Origin: Fusobacterium varium
GTDB lineage: Bacteria > Fusobacteriota > Fusobacteriia > Fusobacteriales > Fusobacteriaceae
Assembly (NCBI GenBank): GCA_002356455.1
Contig: AP017968.1
Coordinates: 1-64,000 of the forward strand
DNA: 64,000 bases
Direction of reading: 5' to 3'
The position numbers and the translations under genes were made by a program. How positions within the stretch are numbered: position 1 is the first letter of the stretch; every line of letters starts with the position of its first letter. The notes under the pieces were generated by a model that saw nothing but the letters and a program-made list of their open reading frames with translations, was not told the DNA's origin and made no database searches. This document shows, piece after piece, positions 19,190 to 28,731 of this stretch.

Positions 19190-19774
19190 GTGACTTTTGG
19201 AAGTATTTTTAGTATCATAGTAGGTTCTATATTTATAAATAACGTTATCTTTGCTAAATTCTTAGGTTGTTGTCCTTTCATGGGAGTATCTAAAAAGATA
19301 GATGCTTCATTGGGAATGGGAATGGCAGTAACTTTCGTTATAACTCTAGCTTCAGGGATAACTTGGCTTGTATATCATTTTTTACTTGCTCCATTTGGAT
19401 TAGACTATTTGCAGACTATAGCTTTTATATTAATCATAGCAGCATTAGTTCAATTCGTTGAAATGGCTATTGCTAAGACTTCACCAAGTCTTTATAAAGC
19501 TCTTGGAGTATTTCTTCCTCTTATTACAACTAACTGTGCGGTACTAGGGGTAGCAATCATCAATATACAAGAAGGTTTCAATTTTATTGAAACATTAGTA
19601 AATGGATTTTCTGTTGCAGTAGGATTCTCACTAGCATTAGTATTACTTGCTGGTATCAGAGAAAGAATAGAATACTCAGCTATTCCAGCACCATTTAAAG
19701 GAGTACCAATTGCATTTATATCAGCTGGTCTTCTTGCTATGGCGTTTATGGGATTTAGTGGAATGCAAATATAA
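19190..19774 (+). CDS. rnfA: Rnf complex subunit A
   Basis: This six-helix membrane partner of RnfE has 194 residues. The matching cysteines are in AKFLGCCPFMG (about 27) and TTNCAVLGVA (about 112). The GTG start at 19190 follows AGGAGGG at a normal distance. It lies three bases after rnfE. Confidence 0.95.
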   Translation: MTFGSIFSIIVGSIFINNVIFAKFLGCCPFMGVSKKIDASLGMGMAVTFVITLASGITWLVYHFLLAPFGLDYLQTIAFILIIAALVQFVEMAIAKTSPSLYKALGVFLPLITTNCAVLGVAIINIQEGFNFIETLVNGFSVAVGFSLALVLLAGIRERIEYSAIPAPFKGVPIAFISAGLLAMAFMGFSGMQI

Positions 19775-19791
19775 ATATTTTGGAGGTTAAT

Positions 19792-20793
19792 ATGAACGCA
19801 GTAATAATGCCTGTGTTGGTTTTAGGACTAACAGGTCTTGCTATGGGGTTGTTCTTGGCCTTTGCTTCAAAGAAATTTGAAGTTGAAGTGGACCCAAAAA
19901 TAGAACAAATAATGGGTATTCTTCCTGGTGCAAACTGTGGAGGATGTGGATTCCCTGGATGTGCTGGATATGCAGCAGCAGTTGTAAATGAAGGTGCAGG
20001 AATGTCACTATGTGCCCCTGGAGGAGCTAGTGTAGCTGAAGGAATAGGGCAGATTATGGGAGCTACAGTAGAAGTATCTGATGAAAAAATAGTTGCTAAA
20101 GTATTATGCCAAGGAGATAATACAAGAACTACTAAAATATATGAATTTGATGGAGAACTTCAAACTTGTGCTGCAATGATGCTTTATGCAGGTGGAGATA
20201 AATCATGTGTTTATTCATGTTTAGGACATGGAGACTGTGAAAGAGTATGTCCAGTAAATGCAATTAAAGTAAATGATAAAGGAATTGCTGAAGTAAATGA
20301 AGATAAATGTATCTCTTGTGGATTATGTCAAAAAGCATGTCCAAAGAAAGTTATCTCAATGCTTCCTCAAAATAAAAAAGTTACAGTACTTTGTTCTTCT
20401 AAAGAGAAAGGTGCTACAGCGAGAAAAGCTTGTTCAACTGCTTGTATAGGATGCGGACTATGTAAAAAAGCATGTCCAGTGGATGCTATTACAGTTGAAA
20501 ATAATCTTGCTAAAATTGATCCTGAAAAATGTATCCAATGTGGTCTATGTGCTGCTAAATGTCCTACAAACGCGATAAAAAGCGAAATAAAGGAAGTTAA
20601 AAAAGCTGAAATTATAGAAGAAAAATGTGTAGGATGTACTCTATGTGCTAAAGTTTGTCCAGTAGGAGCTGTAGAAGGAGAACTTAAAGCTAAACATAAA
20701 ATAGATCAAGAAAAATGTATAGGATGCGGATTATGTTTTGATAAATGTAAGTTAAAAGCTATCAAAATGAATGTAATTGAAAGAAGAGATTAA
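19792..20793 (+). CDS. rnfB: Rnf complex subunit B, multi-cluster
   Basis: This is the ferredoxin-accepting subunit. It has one N-terminal membrane helix, then a Fes-type domain CGGCGFPGCAG (about 45). Six ferredoxin-like motifs follow: CLGHGDCERVCP, CISCGLCQKACP, CIGCGLCKKACP, CIQCGLCAAKCP, CVGCTLCAKVCP and CIGCGLCFDKCK. Proteobacterial RnfB has only two, whereas several anaerobes carry more. The start is ATG 19792; the TTG at 19780 is part of the ribosome-binding site TTGGAGG. It is the last gene of the operon and is followed by a terminator. Confidence 0.95.
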   Translation: MNAVIMPVLVLGLTGLAMGLFLAFASKKFEVEVDPKIEQIMGILPGANCGGCGFPGCAGYAAAVVNEGAGMSLCAPGGASVAEGIGQIMGATVEVSDEKIVAKVLCQGDNTRTTKIYEFDGELQTCAAMMLYAGGDKSCVYSCLGHGDCERVCPVNAIKVNDKGIAEVNEDKCISCGLCQKACPKKVISMLPQNKKVTVLCSSKEKGATARKACSTACIGCGLCKKACPVDAITVENNLAKIDPEKCIQCGLCAAKCPTNAIKSEIKEVKKAEIIEEKCVGCTLCAKVCPVGAVEGELKAKHKIDQEKCIGCGLCFDKCKLKAIKMNVIERRD

Positions 20794-20812
20794 TTGTATA
20801 TAAGCAATAATA

Positions 20813-20847
20813 AAAGGCACTCATAATTAGTTGGGTGTCTTTTTTTA
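20813..20847 (+). terminator. Terminator of the rnf operon
   Basis: AAAGGCACTCA (20813-20823) pairs with TGGGTGTCTTT (20832-20842) with two G-T pairs, followed by a T run. It lies 20 bases after rnfB. Confidence 0.85.
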
Positions 20848-20921
20848 TTGCAGAATTTTTTATCATAGCTTATTCATGTTTACTAGCTCTTCATCTTCAT
20901 TGACAAAATATTTATAATAAA

Positions 20922-21305
20922 GTGAAATTTAAGAGTATACATTATGAAAATAGGGAAAAAAGATGTACAAGAGTCTCAAGAATAGGAAAAGTAGAGGAAG
21001 AAAAAATAATAGGGGGAACAAAAGTAAAAACTTTTATATATGATGATACAGATATTTTATATAATGATGAAAAATATGAATTGAGAATTGAAATACAAAA
21101 TGAAGTAGAATATGTAGTGAATATAAGAGATGTTTCTCTTTATACAGGAAAGGTTTTTATTAATATATTTGATGAAGATGCAATGAAAATAGTAAAAGAG
21201 GAACAGGAATATATTGAAGGATTATCTCAGAGAATATGGAAAATATATTCTCAAAATGGAGATATTTTAAGAGAAGAAATATACCAAAAAGGTATAAAGG
21301 TATAA
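20922..21305 (+). CDS. Hypothetical 127-residue protein
   Basis: I do not recognise this protein. It is soluble, charged and rich in beta-type sequence (EEKIIGGTKVKTFIYDDTDILYND, then KVFINIFDED), with no signal peptide or membrane helix. The only workable start is GTG 20922, which has no clear Shine-Dalgarno sequence, and no internal ATG occurs before the last third. Lysine and AGA-arginine use match the neighbours. It stands alone after the rnf terminator. It could be a genuine orphan or the tail of a decayed gene. Confidence 0.5.
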   Translation: MKFKSIHYENREKRCTRVSRIGKVEEEKIIGGTKVKTFIYDDTDILYNDEKYELRIEIQNEVEYVVNIRDVSLYTGKVFINIFDEDAMKIVKEEQEYIEGLSQRIWKIYSQNGDILREEIYQKGIKV

Positions 21306-21681
21306 CAATATGATATGTATATAATCAAAAATAAAAAACTATAAAGTATAACTATAGAATAGAAAAATACTATATAAAGATGTATTTAAAATTTTTTAAT
21401 TAAATTTTATTGTAAATATAAAATAATTTTTTATCAAAAATAGAATTATATTATAGATTTAAAGATAATAATATGTTTTTTTCTTTTGAAAGAGCGAACT
21501 TTCCAATATATTTTTTAATTTTTCTTTCAGCATAAATGCAGAACTATTTGATATTTTTAAACTCTATAAATAAAAAATGAAACTAAAGATTAAAAAGTAA
21601 ATACTATTTTAATAATTTTCTTAATAAAGAAATTTTAAGATTTTATTTGCTCTTTATATTAGTTTCATTTTTTTATTATAA
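21306..21681. repeat. Gene-free gap with an 18-bp repeat and a long inverted repeat
   Basis: No gene is seen. At 21315-21332 the minus strand carries ATTTTTGATTATATACAT, one base off the repeat at 298-315. The arms TAAAAAATGAAACTAA (21571-21586) and TTAGTTTCATTTTTTTA (21659-21675) form an inverted repeat with partly complementary DNA inside. Because it lies just beyond the stop of the minus-strand MerR gene, it may serve as a transcription end or be a small mobile-repeat remnant. Confidence 0.5.
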
Positions 21682-22476
21682 CTATTCAATCAATACTTTA
21701 ATTTCATATGGTACATCTTTTTTAGATTTTACGCTTATTCCCTCTGGATTAAAAATAATATTGGCATATTCTCCTATTATTTTAAAATTATTGTCTTTTA
21801 TCCAACTAAAGAGTTTTGAAATGACTGTCCCATCTTCAAACTCTCCTTTTCCAAGAATAGAAGCATATCTTCCTTTTTTAAAAATGACTGTATTATTTAA
21901 TTCAGGATTATCAGTAGTTATATATCCATTTTCTAAAGAATTTTCTTTATCTAAATCTTCTATTTTTTTTCTTATTATGTGAGATAAGATTTTATAACCT
22001 TTTTCTTCATGCTTTATTACATTTTTAATCATATTAAGCATATTTTCTTCTTTATCTACAGTTATTTCTTTCAGAATCCAGATTCCTTTTTTTTCTTCTG
22101 CTTCATCTATAAATGGTACTCTGAGTTTTCTCGATTCCATGCTTTTATTTAAATCTGTTACTAATTCCTTTTCTATGGACTTAAGTTTTTTTATCTCTTC
22201 CTGAACTCTTACTAAAACATTTTTTATTAAACTTGAATCTTTTTCCTCATTTTTTTCATTTCCAAAAAATTCTTTGATTTCTTTTAAAGTGAAACCTAAA
22301 TTTCTTAATGTAACAATTTTTTTTATAAGTATCAGCTGCTCACTTGAATAATATCTATATCTGCTTTCTTTCTTTAATTTTGGTGAAAGTAATCCTTCCT
22401 TGTCATAAAATCTTAATTTTGAAGTTGGAACATTTGTAATTTTAGAAACTTCACCAATGGAAAGATATTTTTTCAT
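21682..22476 (-). CDS. MerR-family regulator with effector-binding tail (BmrR-like)
   Basis: The N-terminal 70 residues are a MerR helix-turn-helix: SIGEVSKITNVPTSKLRFYDKEGLLSP, then RYRYYSSEQLILIKKI and LGFTLKEIKEFF. A dimerisation coil follows at about 85-115. The C-terminal 140 residues resemble a GyrI/BmrR-type ligand domain (GYITTDNPEL, FKKGRYASILGKGEFED, GEYANIIFNPEG). The gene is transcribed away from the tolC-RND operon and shares its control region, where a MerR-type operator is visible. It is probably the drug-responsive activator of that efflux operon. Confidence 0.85.
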   Translation of the reverse strand: MKKYLSIGEVSKITNVPTSKLRFYDKEGLLSPKLKKESRYRYYSSEQLILIKKIVTLRNLGFTLKEIKEFFGNEKNEEKDSSLIKNVLVRVQEEIKKLKSIEKELVTDLNKSMESRKLRVPFIDEAEEKKGIWILKEITVDKEENMLNMIKNVIKHEEKGYKILSHIIRKKIEDLDKENSLENGYITTDNPELNNTVIFKKGRYASILGKGEFEDGTVISKLFSWIKDNNFKIIGEYANIIFNPEGISVKSKKDVPYEIKVLIE

Positions 22477-22525
22477 ATCATGCCCTCCAAGTATATTTAT
22501 TTACGAAAAATAGTTTTAAAAAACC

Positions 22526-22556
22526 TTGACTTTAAAGTTCCTTTAAAGTTTATAAT
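22526..22556 (+). promoter_or_regulatory. MerR-type promoter and operator for the efflux operon
   Basis: TTGACT (22526-22531) and TATAAT (22551-22556) are separated by 19 bases, the overlong spacing that MerR regulators correct by twisting DNA. Inside lies a perfect dyad, ACTTTAAAG (22529-22537) and CTTTAAAGT (22541-22549), around TTC. The gene downstream on the plus strand is tolC-like; the MerR gene is divergent. Confidence 0.85.
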
Positions 22557-22677
22557 AACCTTTGTGAACAAAAAAATAAAATCATTAAAAATGATATATC
22601 TTATATAATAGCAACTTTGAGAATAATTTGCCATTGATTTTTTACAATATTTAAGAATAGATATTCAGGAGGTAACA

Positions 22678-23949
22678 ATGAAAAAGATATTAGGATTACT
22701 TTTAATATTAAGTAGTTCAGTGTTTGCTAGAGAGATTACTCTAGATCAGGCTATACAAATGTCACTAGAAAACAGTAAGGAAATCAAAGTTTCAGAGAAA
22801 GATGTTGAAGTATCAAAAATAAAAGTGGGAATCGCATTTAAAGATGCTCTGCCAAGTGTTGTATACAATGGAACATACACAAGAAGTGAATATGAGAGAG
22901 AAGTATATCGGCATACTGGGGATAGAGCAACAGACAGAAAAGGGGGATATACTCAGACAATATCAATATCACAGCCATTATTTCAAGGGGGAGCAGTTTT
23001 AGGTGGAATAAAAGGTGCCAAAGCATATAAGAGTATAGCTAGCTTATTGTATTTAGGTGAAAGAAGAGATACAAGACTTAGAACTATTCAAAATTATTCC
23101 AACATAGTTAAATACCAAAAAGATTTAGATGCTTTAGAAGCTTCTAAAAAAGAACTTCAGGCTAGATATAATAAACAGAAAGCTCAGTTAGACTTAAGAC
23201 TTATAACTAAAACAGATTTATTAAAAACTGAGTATTCTCTTTTAGAAGTTGAGTCACAAATCATTGGAACTCAAAATGGAATAACTATTGAAAAGGAAAA
23301 TCTTAAGATAAAAACAGGAATTCCTAAAAATGAAGATGTAACAGTTGTAGAATTTGAAGTTCCTATGTATTTGAGCAGAAATATAAATTTCAAAGCTGAT
23401 TTAGATCAGGCTATGAATGAGAGTATAAATGCTTTAGTAGCTAAAAATTATGTAGAGGCAGCAGAGGCTTCTAAAATAGTGTCGAGAGCAGATATGCTTC
23501 CTAAAGTAAATGCTTTTGCAAGTTATGGAACATCAGAAAGAACAAAATACAATCCAACAATAGATGAAGCTGAATGGAGAGGCGGAGTGGAAGTAACATG
23601 GAATGTATTTGAGTTTGGAAAGAATTATGATAACTACAGAGTAGCTGCAATAGGAAAAGAGCAGGAAATGCTGAGAGAAAAGATATCTAAGGATAGTATT
23701 GATATAAATGTAACTGATGCTTATTTAGAATTGATAAGAATGGAAAAAGAGAGAGATTCTAAAGAAAGAGCAATGGAAGCAGCAGTAGAAAACTTTAGAA
23801 TGGATCAGGAAAGATATGATGCAGGATTGATTTCAACAGTAGACTATTTATTATCTGAATCACAGGTGAGAGAAGCAACAGTGGCATATAATCAGATAGT
23901 GATAGATTATTTGTATGCATTTGAAAAATACAGATCACTGCTTATTTAA
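22678..23949 (+). CDS. TolC-family outer-membrane efflux protein
   Basis: This outer-membrane channel partner of the RND pump has a signal peptide (1-17, ending SVFA before REITLDQAI) and a 423-residue mature-type layout with two repeated OEP halves. Long helical stretches alternate with strands; EVTWNVFEFGKNYDNYRVA (about 305) and AGLISTVDYLLSESQVREATVAYNQ (about 382) are typical. It is the first gene of the operon, 120 bases after the MerR-type promoter. An imperfect terminator follows. Confidence 0.92.
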   Translation: MKKILGLLLILSSSVFAREITLDQAIQMSLENSKEIKVSEKDVEVSKIKVGIAFKDALPSVVYNGTYTRSEYEREVYRHTGDRATDRKGGYTQTISISQPLFQGGAVLGGIKGAKAYKSIASLLYLGERRDTRLRTIQNYSNIVKYQKDLDALEASKKELQARYNKQKAQLDLRLITKTDLLKTEYSLLEVESQIIGTQNGITIEKENLKIKTGIPKNEDVTVVEFEVPMYLSRNINFKADLDQAMNESINALVAKNYVEAAEASKIVSRADMLPKVNAFASYGTSERTKYNPTIDEAEWRGGVEVTWNVFEFGKNYDNYRVAAIGKEQEMLREKISKDSIDINVTDAYLELIRMEKERDSKERAMEAAVENFRMDQERYDAGLISTVDYLLSESQVREATVAYNQIVIDYLYAFEKYRSLLI

Positions 23950-23996
23950 TATATTACATAATAAATTATCTGCTTGAATAATTACTTATAATTTCG

Positions 23997-24040
23997 AAAA
24001 AGTTTTATAAGGTAATTTAGTATCTTTTAAAACTTTTTTA
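23997..24040 (+). terminator. Possible attenuating terminator between tolC and the fusion protein gene
   Basis: AAAAAGTTTTA (23997-24007) pairs with TAAAACTTTTT (24028-24038). It lies in the 154-base gap inside the efflux operon and may lower expression of the downstream genes relative to the outer-membrane channel. Confidence 0.5.
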
Positions 24041-24103
24041 AATTTATTCATATTGATAAATCAAATTTGAAATTAATTATCAGGGATTTTAGGAGGAATA
24101 GAA

Positions 24104-25174
24104 ATGAAGAAAACAGGTTATTTGATACTGCTTTTAATATTAGTTATGGCAGGTTGTGGAAAGAAAGAAGAAGAGGTTATAGAAAAGAAAGTTAAGTATG
24201 TTATTACAGAACCTGCAGCAACAAGAAAAATGAATCAGGTATTCAAATCAGATGCTGTATTGGAACCTAGAAACAAGGTTAACCATAAAACTGAAAAAGG
24301 TGGAACAATAGAGAAAATATTAAAAAGAAATGGAGATACTGTAAAAAAAGGAGAGCTGGTAATGGAGCTTTCAGATGCTGCGACAGAATCAAGTTATTTT
24401 ACAGCAAAAGCAAATTATACATCTGCGCTGTCTTCACTTAATATTGCAAAGAGCAACTATGATAAGTTTAAGAATCTTTATCAGAAAGAGCTGGTATCTT
24501 ATCTGGAATATGTAGGATATGAAAATACTTATGTAGGAGCTAAAGGAAATTATGAGGCAGCGAAGGCATCTTATGAGAATGCAAAAAGTGATTACAATAA
24601 ATTATTCAGAAAAGCTGAAATAGATGGTGTTATTGGAAATCTTTTTGGAAAAGAAGGAAATGAAATAGCTGCAAGTGATATTATTTTTACAGTAGTAAAT
24701 GATAGTTCTATGGAAACTTATGTAGGATTCCCAGCAGAATGGCTTACTCAGATAAAAGTTGGACAGGAATTAGAAGTGGAAGTAGGAGCATTAGGGAAGA
24801 AATTTACTGGAAAGATAACAGAGATAAACCCAATTGCAGATTCATCAACTAAAAAGTTTATGGTAAAGGTTGCAGTAGATAATCCTGAAAAAGCTATAAA
24901 AGATGGAATGTATTCCTATGTAACTATTCCAGTGGGAGAAATAAATGTATTATCAGTTTCAGATGAGGCAATATTTGTAAGAAACCTGTTAAGCTATGTA
25001 TTTAAAGTGGAAGATGGAGTAGCAAAAAGAGTAGAGGTAAAAACAGGAGCTACAAATCTTCCATATACTGAAATTTCTTCTGACAGTGTAAAAGAAGGAG
25101 ACAGAATAGTAGTTAAAGGTATATTCGGACTGGAAGAAGGAAATGAAGTAGAAGAAAACACAGAAGCAAAATAA
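24104..25174 (+). CDS. RND efflux membrane-fusion lipoprotein (HlyD/AcrA type)
   Basis: This periplasmic adaptor has a lipoprotein signal, LVMAGCGKKE, with the lipobox cysteine near residue 18. A lipoyl-like segment (NHKTEKGGTIEKILKRNGDTVKKGELV, about 59-86), a helical hairpin (95-165), a beta-barrel part and the C-terminal membrane-proximal region (about 280-345) follow. The 356-residue length is normal. It lies between the tolC-like and pump genes, with AGGAGGAA before ATG. Confidence 0.92.
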   Translation: MKKTGYLILLLILVMAGCGKKEEEVIEKKVKYVITEPAATRKMNQVFKSDAVLEPRNKVNHKTEKGGTIEKILKRNGDTVKKGELVMELSDAATESSYFTAKANYTSALSSLNIAKSNYDKFKNLYQKELVSYLEYVGYENTYVGAKGNYEAAKASYENAKSDYNKLFRKAEIDGVIGNLFGKEGNEIAASDIIFTVVNDSSMETYVGFPAEWLTQIKVGQELEVEVGALGKKFTGKITEINPIADSSTKKFMVKVAVDNPEKAIKDGMYSYVTIPVGEINVLSVSDEAIFVRNLLSYVFKVEDGVAKRVEVKTGATNLPYTEISSDSVKEGDRIVVKGIFGLEEGNEVEENTEAK

Positions 25175-25224
25175 GAACAAAACTAAAATAATATGTGAAA
25201 GAAAATAATGAGGTGAATAAATAA

Positions 25225-28200
25225 ATGACTTTAGCAGGTTTATCAATACGTAGACCAGTTGCTACAACAATGCTTATGGTATCAGTTATGTTTATTGGAT
25301 TAATGGCAATGTTTTCCATGAAATCAGAACTTTTACCAAATATGAATATTCCAGTTGTTACAGTGAGAACAACATGGCAGGGAGCAGTAGCAGAGGATGT
25401 AGAAACACAGGTTACTAAAAAAATAGAAGAGATACTTCCTAATGTTGAGGGAATAGATAAAATAGAATCAACATCAACTTATGGACAGTCTACTATAGCG
25501 GTAAAATTTGATTATGGAATAGATGCAGATGATAAAGTAACAGAGATACAAAGGGAATTGTCAAAAATAACAAATGATCTGCCTAGTGATGCAGAAACTC
25601 CAGTAGCAAAGAAAGTTGAGGTAGGAGCAGGAAATCTGACTCTGGTAATAATGCTGAGTGCTCCAAATAAGACAGAGTTAAGTAGTTTTGTTGAAGAATA
25701 TTTAAAACCTAAATTTGAAAGTCTGCCTGGTATTGGAGAGGTAAATGTGTATGGAAATCCTGATAAACAGGTACAGATACAAATAGACAGTGACAAACTC
25801 GCAGCTTATGATCTTTCTCCAATGGAACTTTATGAGATGATAAGAGTATCAAGCCTAAATGTACCATTGGGGACTATCAGTACAGGGACTAAAGATGTAA
25901 TAGTAAGATTTATGGGAGAATTAAACTATATAGATACTTTTGAAGATATGATTATTAAGAGTAACGGAAATACTTTAAGAGTTAAAGATGTAGCCGATGT
26001 AGTATTTACTACTGAAGATCCTGAAGATATTTCTTATCTTTCAGGAAAGGAATCAATAGCAGTAGTAGTGGAAAAATCATCAGATGGAAGTACAATAGAT
26101 CTTAATAAAAAAGCGTTAGAGGCTTTAAATGTACTAAAAACAATTATGCCACCTGAAACTGAATACAGCATACTTTTAGATACTTCAGAAGATATCAATA
26201 AATCTATATCAAATGTAAGCAGTACAGCAGTACAGGGACTTATATTGGCAACAATAGTTCTGTATCTGTTTTTGAAAAATATGAGAGCAACACTTCTGGT
26301 ATCAGCAGCACTTCCAGTAGCAGTAATATTTACATTTGCATTTCTTGCGCTGAATGGAACATCACTTAACCTTATCTCATTGATGGGATTATCGATAGGG
26401 GTGGGAATGCTAACAGATAACTCCGTGGTCGTTGTGGATAATATTTACCGGCATATGACGGAATTGAAATCACCAGTAATGGAGGCTTCAGATAATGGTA
26501 CTACAGAAGTTACTATGTCAGTTATAGCATCAGCTCTTACAACAATGGTTGTATTTATCCCTATATTATTTATTCCAGGAATAGCAAGAGAGATAAACAG
26601 AGATTTGGCATATTCAATAATATTTTCAAACCTTGCAGCAATAATAGTTTCTCTTACATTAATACCAATGCTTGCAAGCAGATTCCTTACAAATAAGGCA
26701 GATATTACAAAGGAAGGAAAAATATTTGGAACAGTAAAAAGTAATTATTTAAAATTGATAAACTGGGCTGTAGACCATAGATGGAAAACAGTTGGAGTAA
26801 CAGTATTTATATTCATATTTACAGTAATAACAGCTCCAAGATTTTTAAAGATGGAATTTATGCCTAAACAGGACCAAGGTAGATATTCAATAGTTGCAGA
26901 GTTAGGAAAAGGACTTGATTTGGAAAAGTCAAAAGCAATAGCTAAGGAAATAGAAGAAATAATTATCAATGAACCTAATACTCAAAGTTATTTTACCATT
27001 GTTCAAAATGATAATTTTTCTATCAATGTTGATATAGGTAAAAAGGATACCAGAAAGACTTCTGTATTTGATATTATTGCTAAATTAAGGCCAATTGTTG
27101 AAAAGATACCAGATACAAGAACAAATCTGTCAGAGGATTTTGCAATGGGATCACAGCAGAGAGATGTTCAGTTTGATATAGTTGGTGCCAACTTGGAAGA
27201 AATCAGAGAAGTAGGATCAAAAGTTCTGGAAGAAATTAAGAAATATCCAGGAGCAGTTGATATAAAATCAACATTGGATCCGGGAAATATTGAAGCAAGA
27301 GTAGTTCTTGACAGAGATAAAATAAAAAGTTATGGAATCAATCCTTCAGTAATTGCTCAAACATTGAGTTATTCAGTATTAGGAGGAGACAGAGGAGATA
27401 CAGTAACTGTTAAAACTGGTATTGAAGAGATAGATGTTATGGTAAGACTGCCTAAAAATAAAAGAAATGATATTAATGCTTTAAAAAATCTTAACATAAA
27501 AATAGACAGCGGAAAATTTATAAAATTGTCAGATGTTGCAGATATAGTAATGGCTGAAGGATCATCAGAGATAAATAAAACAGACAGAATATATAGTGTA
27601 ACAGTATCTGCAAATGATGGTGGGGTTGGAATGAAAGCTATTCAGGACAAACTTGTAGAGGCATATAAGAATATTAATCCACCACAGTCCATTAGTTACA
27701 GATGGGGTGGAGATTCTGAGAATCTGGGTGATACAGTAAGTCAGTTGGGGCTTGCGTTAGGAATAGCAATATTTCTGATATATGCACTGTTAGCTTCACA
27801 ATTTGAAAACTTTGTGCTTCCAGTGATAATTATAGGATCAATACCACTTGCATTGATAGGAGTTTTATGGGGGCTTTTAGTTACTAATCAGCCTGTAAAC
27901 ATAATGGTTATGATAGGAGTTATACTTCTGGCAGGGGTGGTTGTAAATAATGCCATAGTATTGATAGACTTTATTAAGATGACCAGAGAAAGAGGAAGTG
28001 AGAGGCAGGAAGCAGTAATAGAGTCATGCAGAACAAGACTAAGACCTATTCTAATGACAACAATGACAACAGTACTGGGAATGCTTCCATTGTCACTGGG
28101 AATAGGAGAAGGGTCGGAGATATACAGAGGAATGGCCATAACAGTTATGTTTGGATTGACATTCTCAACACTTCTGACATTGATTGTAATTCCAATCCTT

Positions 28201-28305
28201 TATACAATGGTAGAAGATATGAACAATGCTATCTTGAGATTTATTAAGAAAACAATTATCAGAATCATAAAGCTTTTACCTAAAAAATTAACTAAAGTAA
28301 AATAA
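25225..28305 (+). CDS. RND multidrug efflux transporter (HAE1 family)
   Basis: This 1026-residue inner-membrane proton-driven pump has one N-terminal helix (about 10-30), two large periplasmic loops, and helices around 335-540 and 860-1010. The transport segment reads GVGMLTDNSVVVVDNIYRH, where proton-relay pumps usually have two adjacent aspartates; here there is one followed by asparagine, as in several non-proteobacterial members. The C-terminal half repeats the fold (GVILLAGVVVNNAIVLIDF near 910). Substrate range is unknown. Confidence 0.95.
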   Translation: MTLAGLSIRRPVATTMLMVSVMFIGLMAMFSMKSELLPNMNIPVVTVRTTWQGAVAEDVETQVTKKIEEILPNVEGIDKIESTSTYGQSTIAVKFDYGIDADDKVTEIQRELSKITNDLPSDAETPVAKKVEVGAGNLTLVIMLSAPNKTELSSFVEEYLKPKFESLPGIGEVNVYGNPDKQVQIQIDSDKLAAYDLSPMELYEMIRVSSLNVPLGTISTGTKDVIVRFMGELNYIDTFEDMIIKSNGNTLRVKDVADVVFTTEDPEDISYLSGKESIAVVVEKSSDGSTIDLNKKALEALNVLKTIMPPETEYSILLDTSEDINKSISNVSSTAVQGLILATIVLYLFLKNMRATLLVSAALPVAVIFTFAFLALNGTSLNLISLMGLSIGVGMLTDNSVVVVDNIYRHMTELKSPVMEASDNGTTEVTMSVIASALTTMVVFIPILFIPGIAREINRDLAYSIIFSNLAAIIVSLTLIPMLASRFLTNKADITKEGKIFGTVKSNYLKLINWAVDHRWKTVGVTVFIFIFTVITAPRFLKMEFMPKQDQGRYSIVAELGKGLDLEKSKAIAKEIEEIIINEPNTQSYFTIVQNDNFSINVDIGKKDTRKTSVFDIIAKLRPIVEKIPDTRTNLSEDFAMGSQQRDVQFDIVGANLEEIREVGSKVLEEIKKYPGAVDIKSTLDPGNIEARVVLDRDKIKSYGINPSVIAQTLSYSVLGGDRGDTVTVKTGIEEIDVMVRLPKNKRNDINALKNLNIKIDSGKFIKLSDVADIVMAEGSSEINKTDRIYSVTVSANDGGVGMKAIQDKLVEAYKNINPPQSISYRWGGDSENLGDTVSQLGLALGIAIFLIYALLASQFENFVLPVIIIGSIPLALIGVLWGLLVTNQPVNIMVMIGVILLAGVVVNNAIVLIDFIKMTRERGSERQEAVIESCRTRLRPILMTTMTTVLGMLPLSLGIGEGSEIYRGMAITVMFGLTFSTLLTLIVIPILYTMVEDMNNAILRFIKKTIIRIIKLLPKKLTKVK

Positions 28306-28318
28306 GGGGGAATTTGCA

Positions 28319-28708
28319 ATGACAGATGGACATTACAATTATAAAATGATATTTGTGAATATAAATGAATCACAAAAAAGAAGGATTGAAGATTTTTTTG
28401 ATGAAATAAAATTCTATTATTATACAGTACAGAAAAAGGTGGAAAGTGTATGGGATGCTAAGGTAAAACATAAAGATACATTTACATGGCCAGGAACAGA
28501 CTGTACATTTATATTGACTGTTCCAGAGAAGAATCTGGATAAAATGCTGAAGAATTTGAAGACTTTCAGAATGTCACTTCCTCAAGGAGTGGTAATGACA
28601 GCAGGAATACTTCCAATGGACAGAATTATAATAGATTTTTTAAATGAGGATATAGTTCCTGATGAAGAACTTTTAGAAAGGTTAAAAGAAAAACATAAAG
28701 TAAAATAG
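28319..28708 (+). CDS. Small RND-associated protein (PG0541-like)
   Basis: This 129-residue soluble protein lies 13 bases after the pump gene with a GGGGGAA site. It has alternating strand and helix (KMIFVNINESQKRRIEDFF, CTFILTVPEKNLDKMLKNLKTF), a layout like small ferredoxin-fold proteins. A small protein of this sort is found behind RND pump genes in Bacteroidetes and relatives, annotated PG0541-type transporter-associated; my match is by size, layout and context only. Its function is unknown. Confidence 0.6.
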   Translation: MTDGHYNYKMIFVNINESQKRRIEDFFDEIKFYYYTVQKKVESVWDAKVKHKDTFTWPGTDCTFILTVPEKNLDKMLKNLKTFRMSLPQGVVMTAGILPMDRIIIDFLNEDIVPDEELLERLKEKHKVK

Positions 28709-28731
28709 GTATTCTATAAAAAGGAGGAGTG

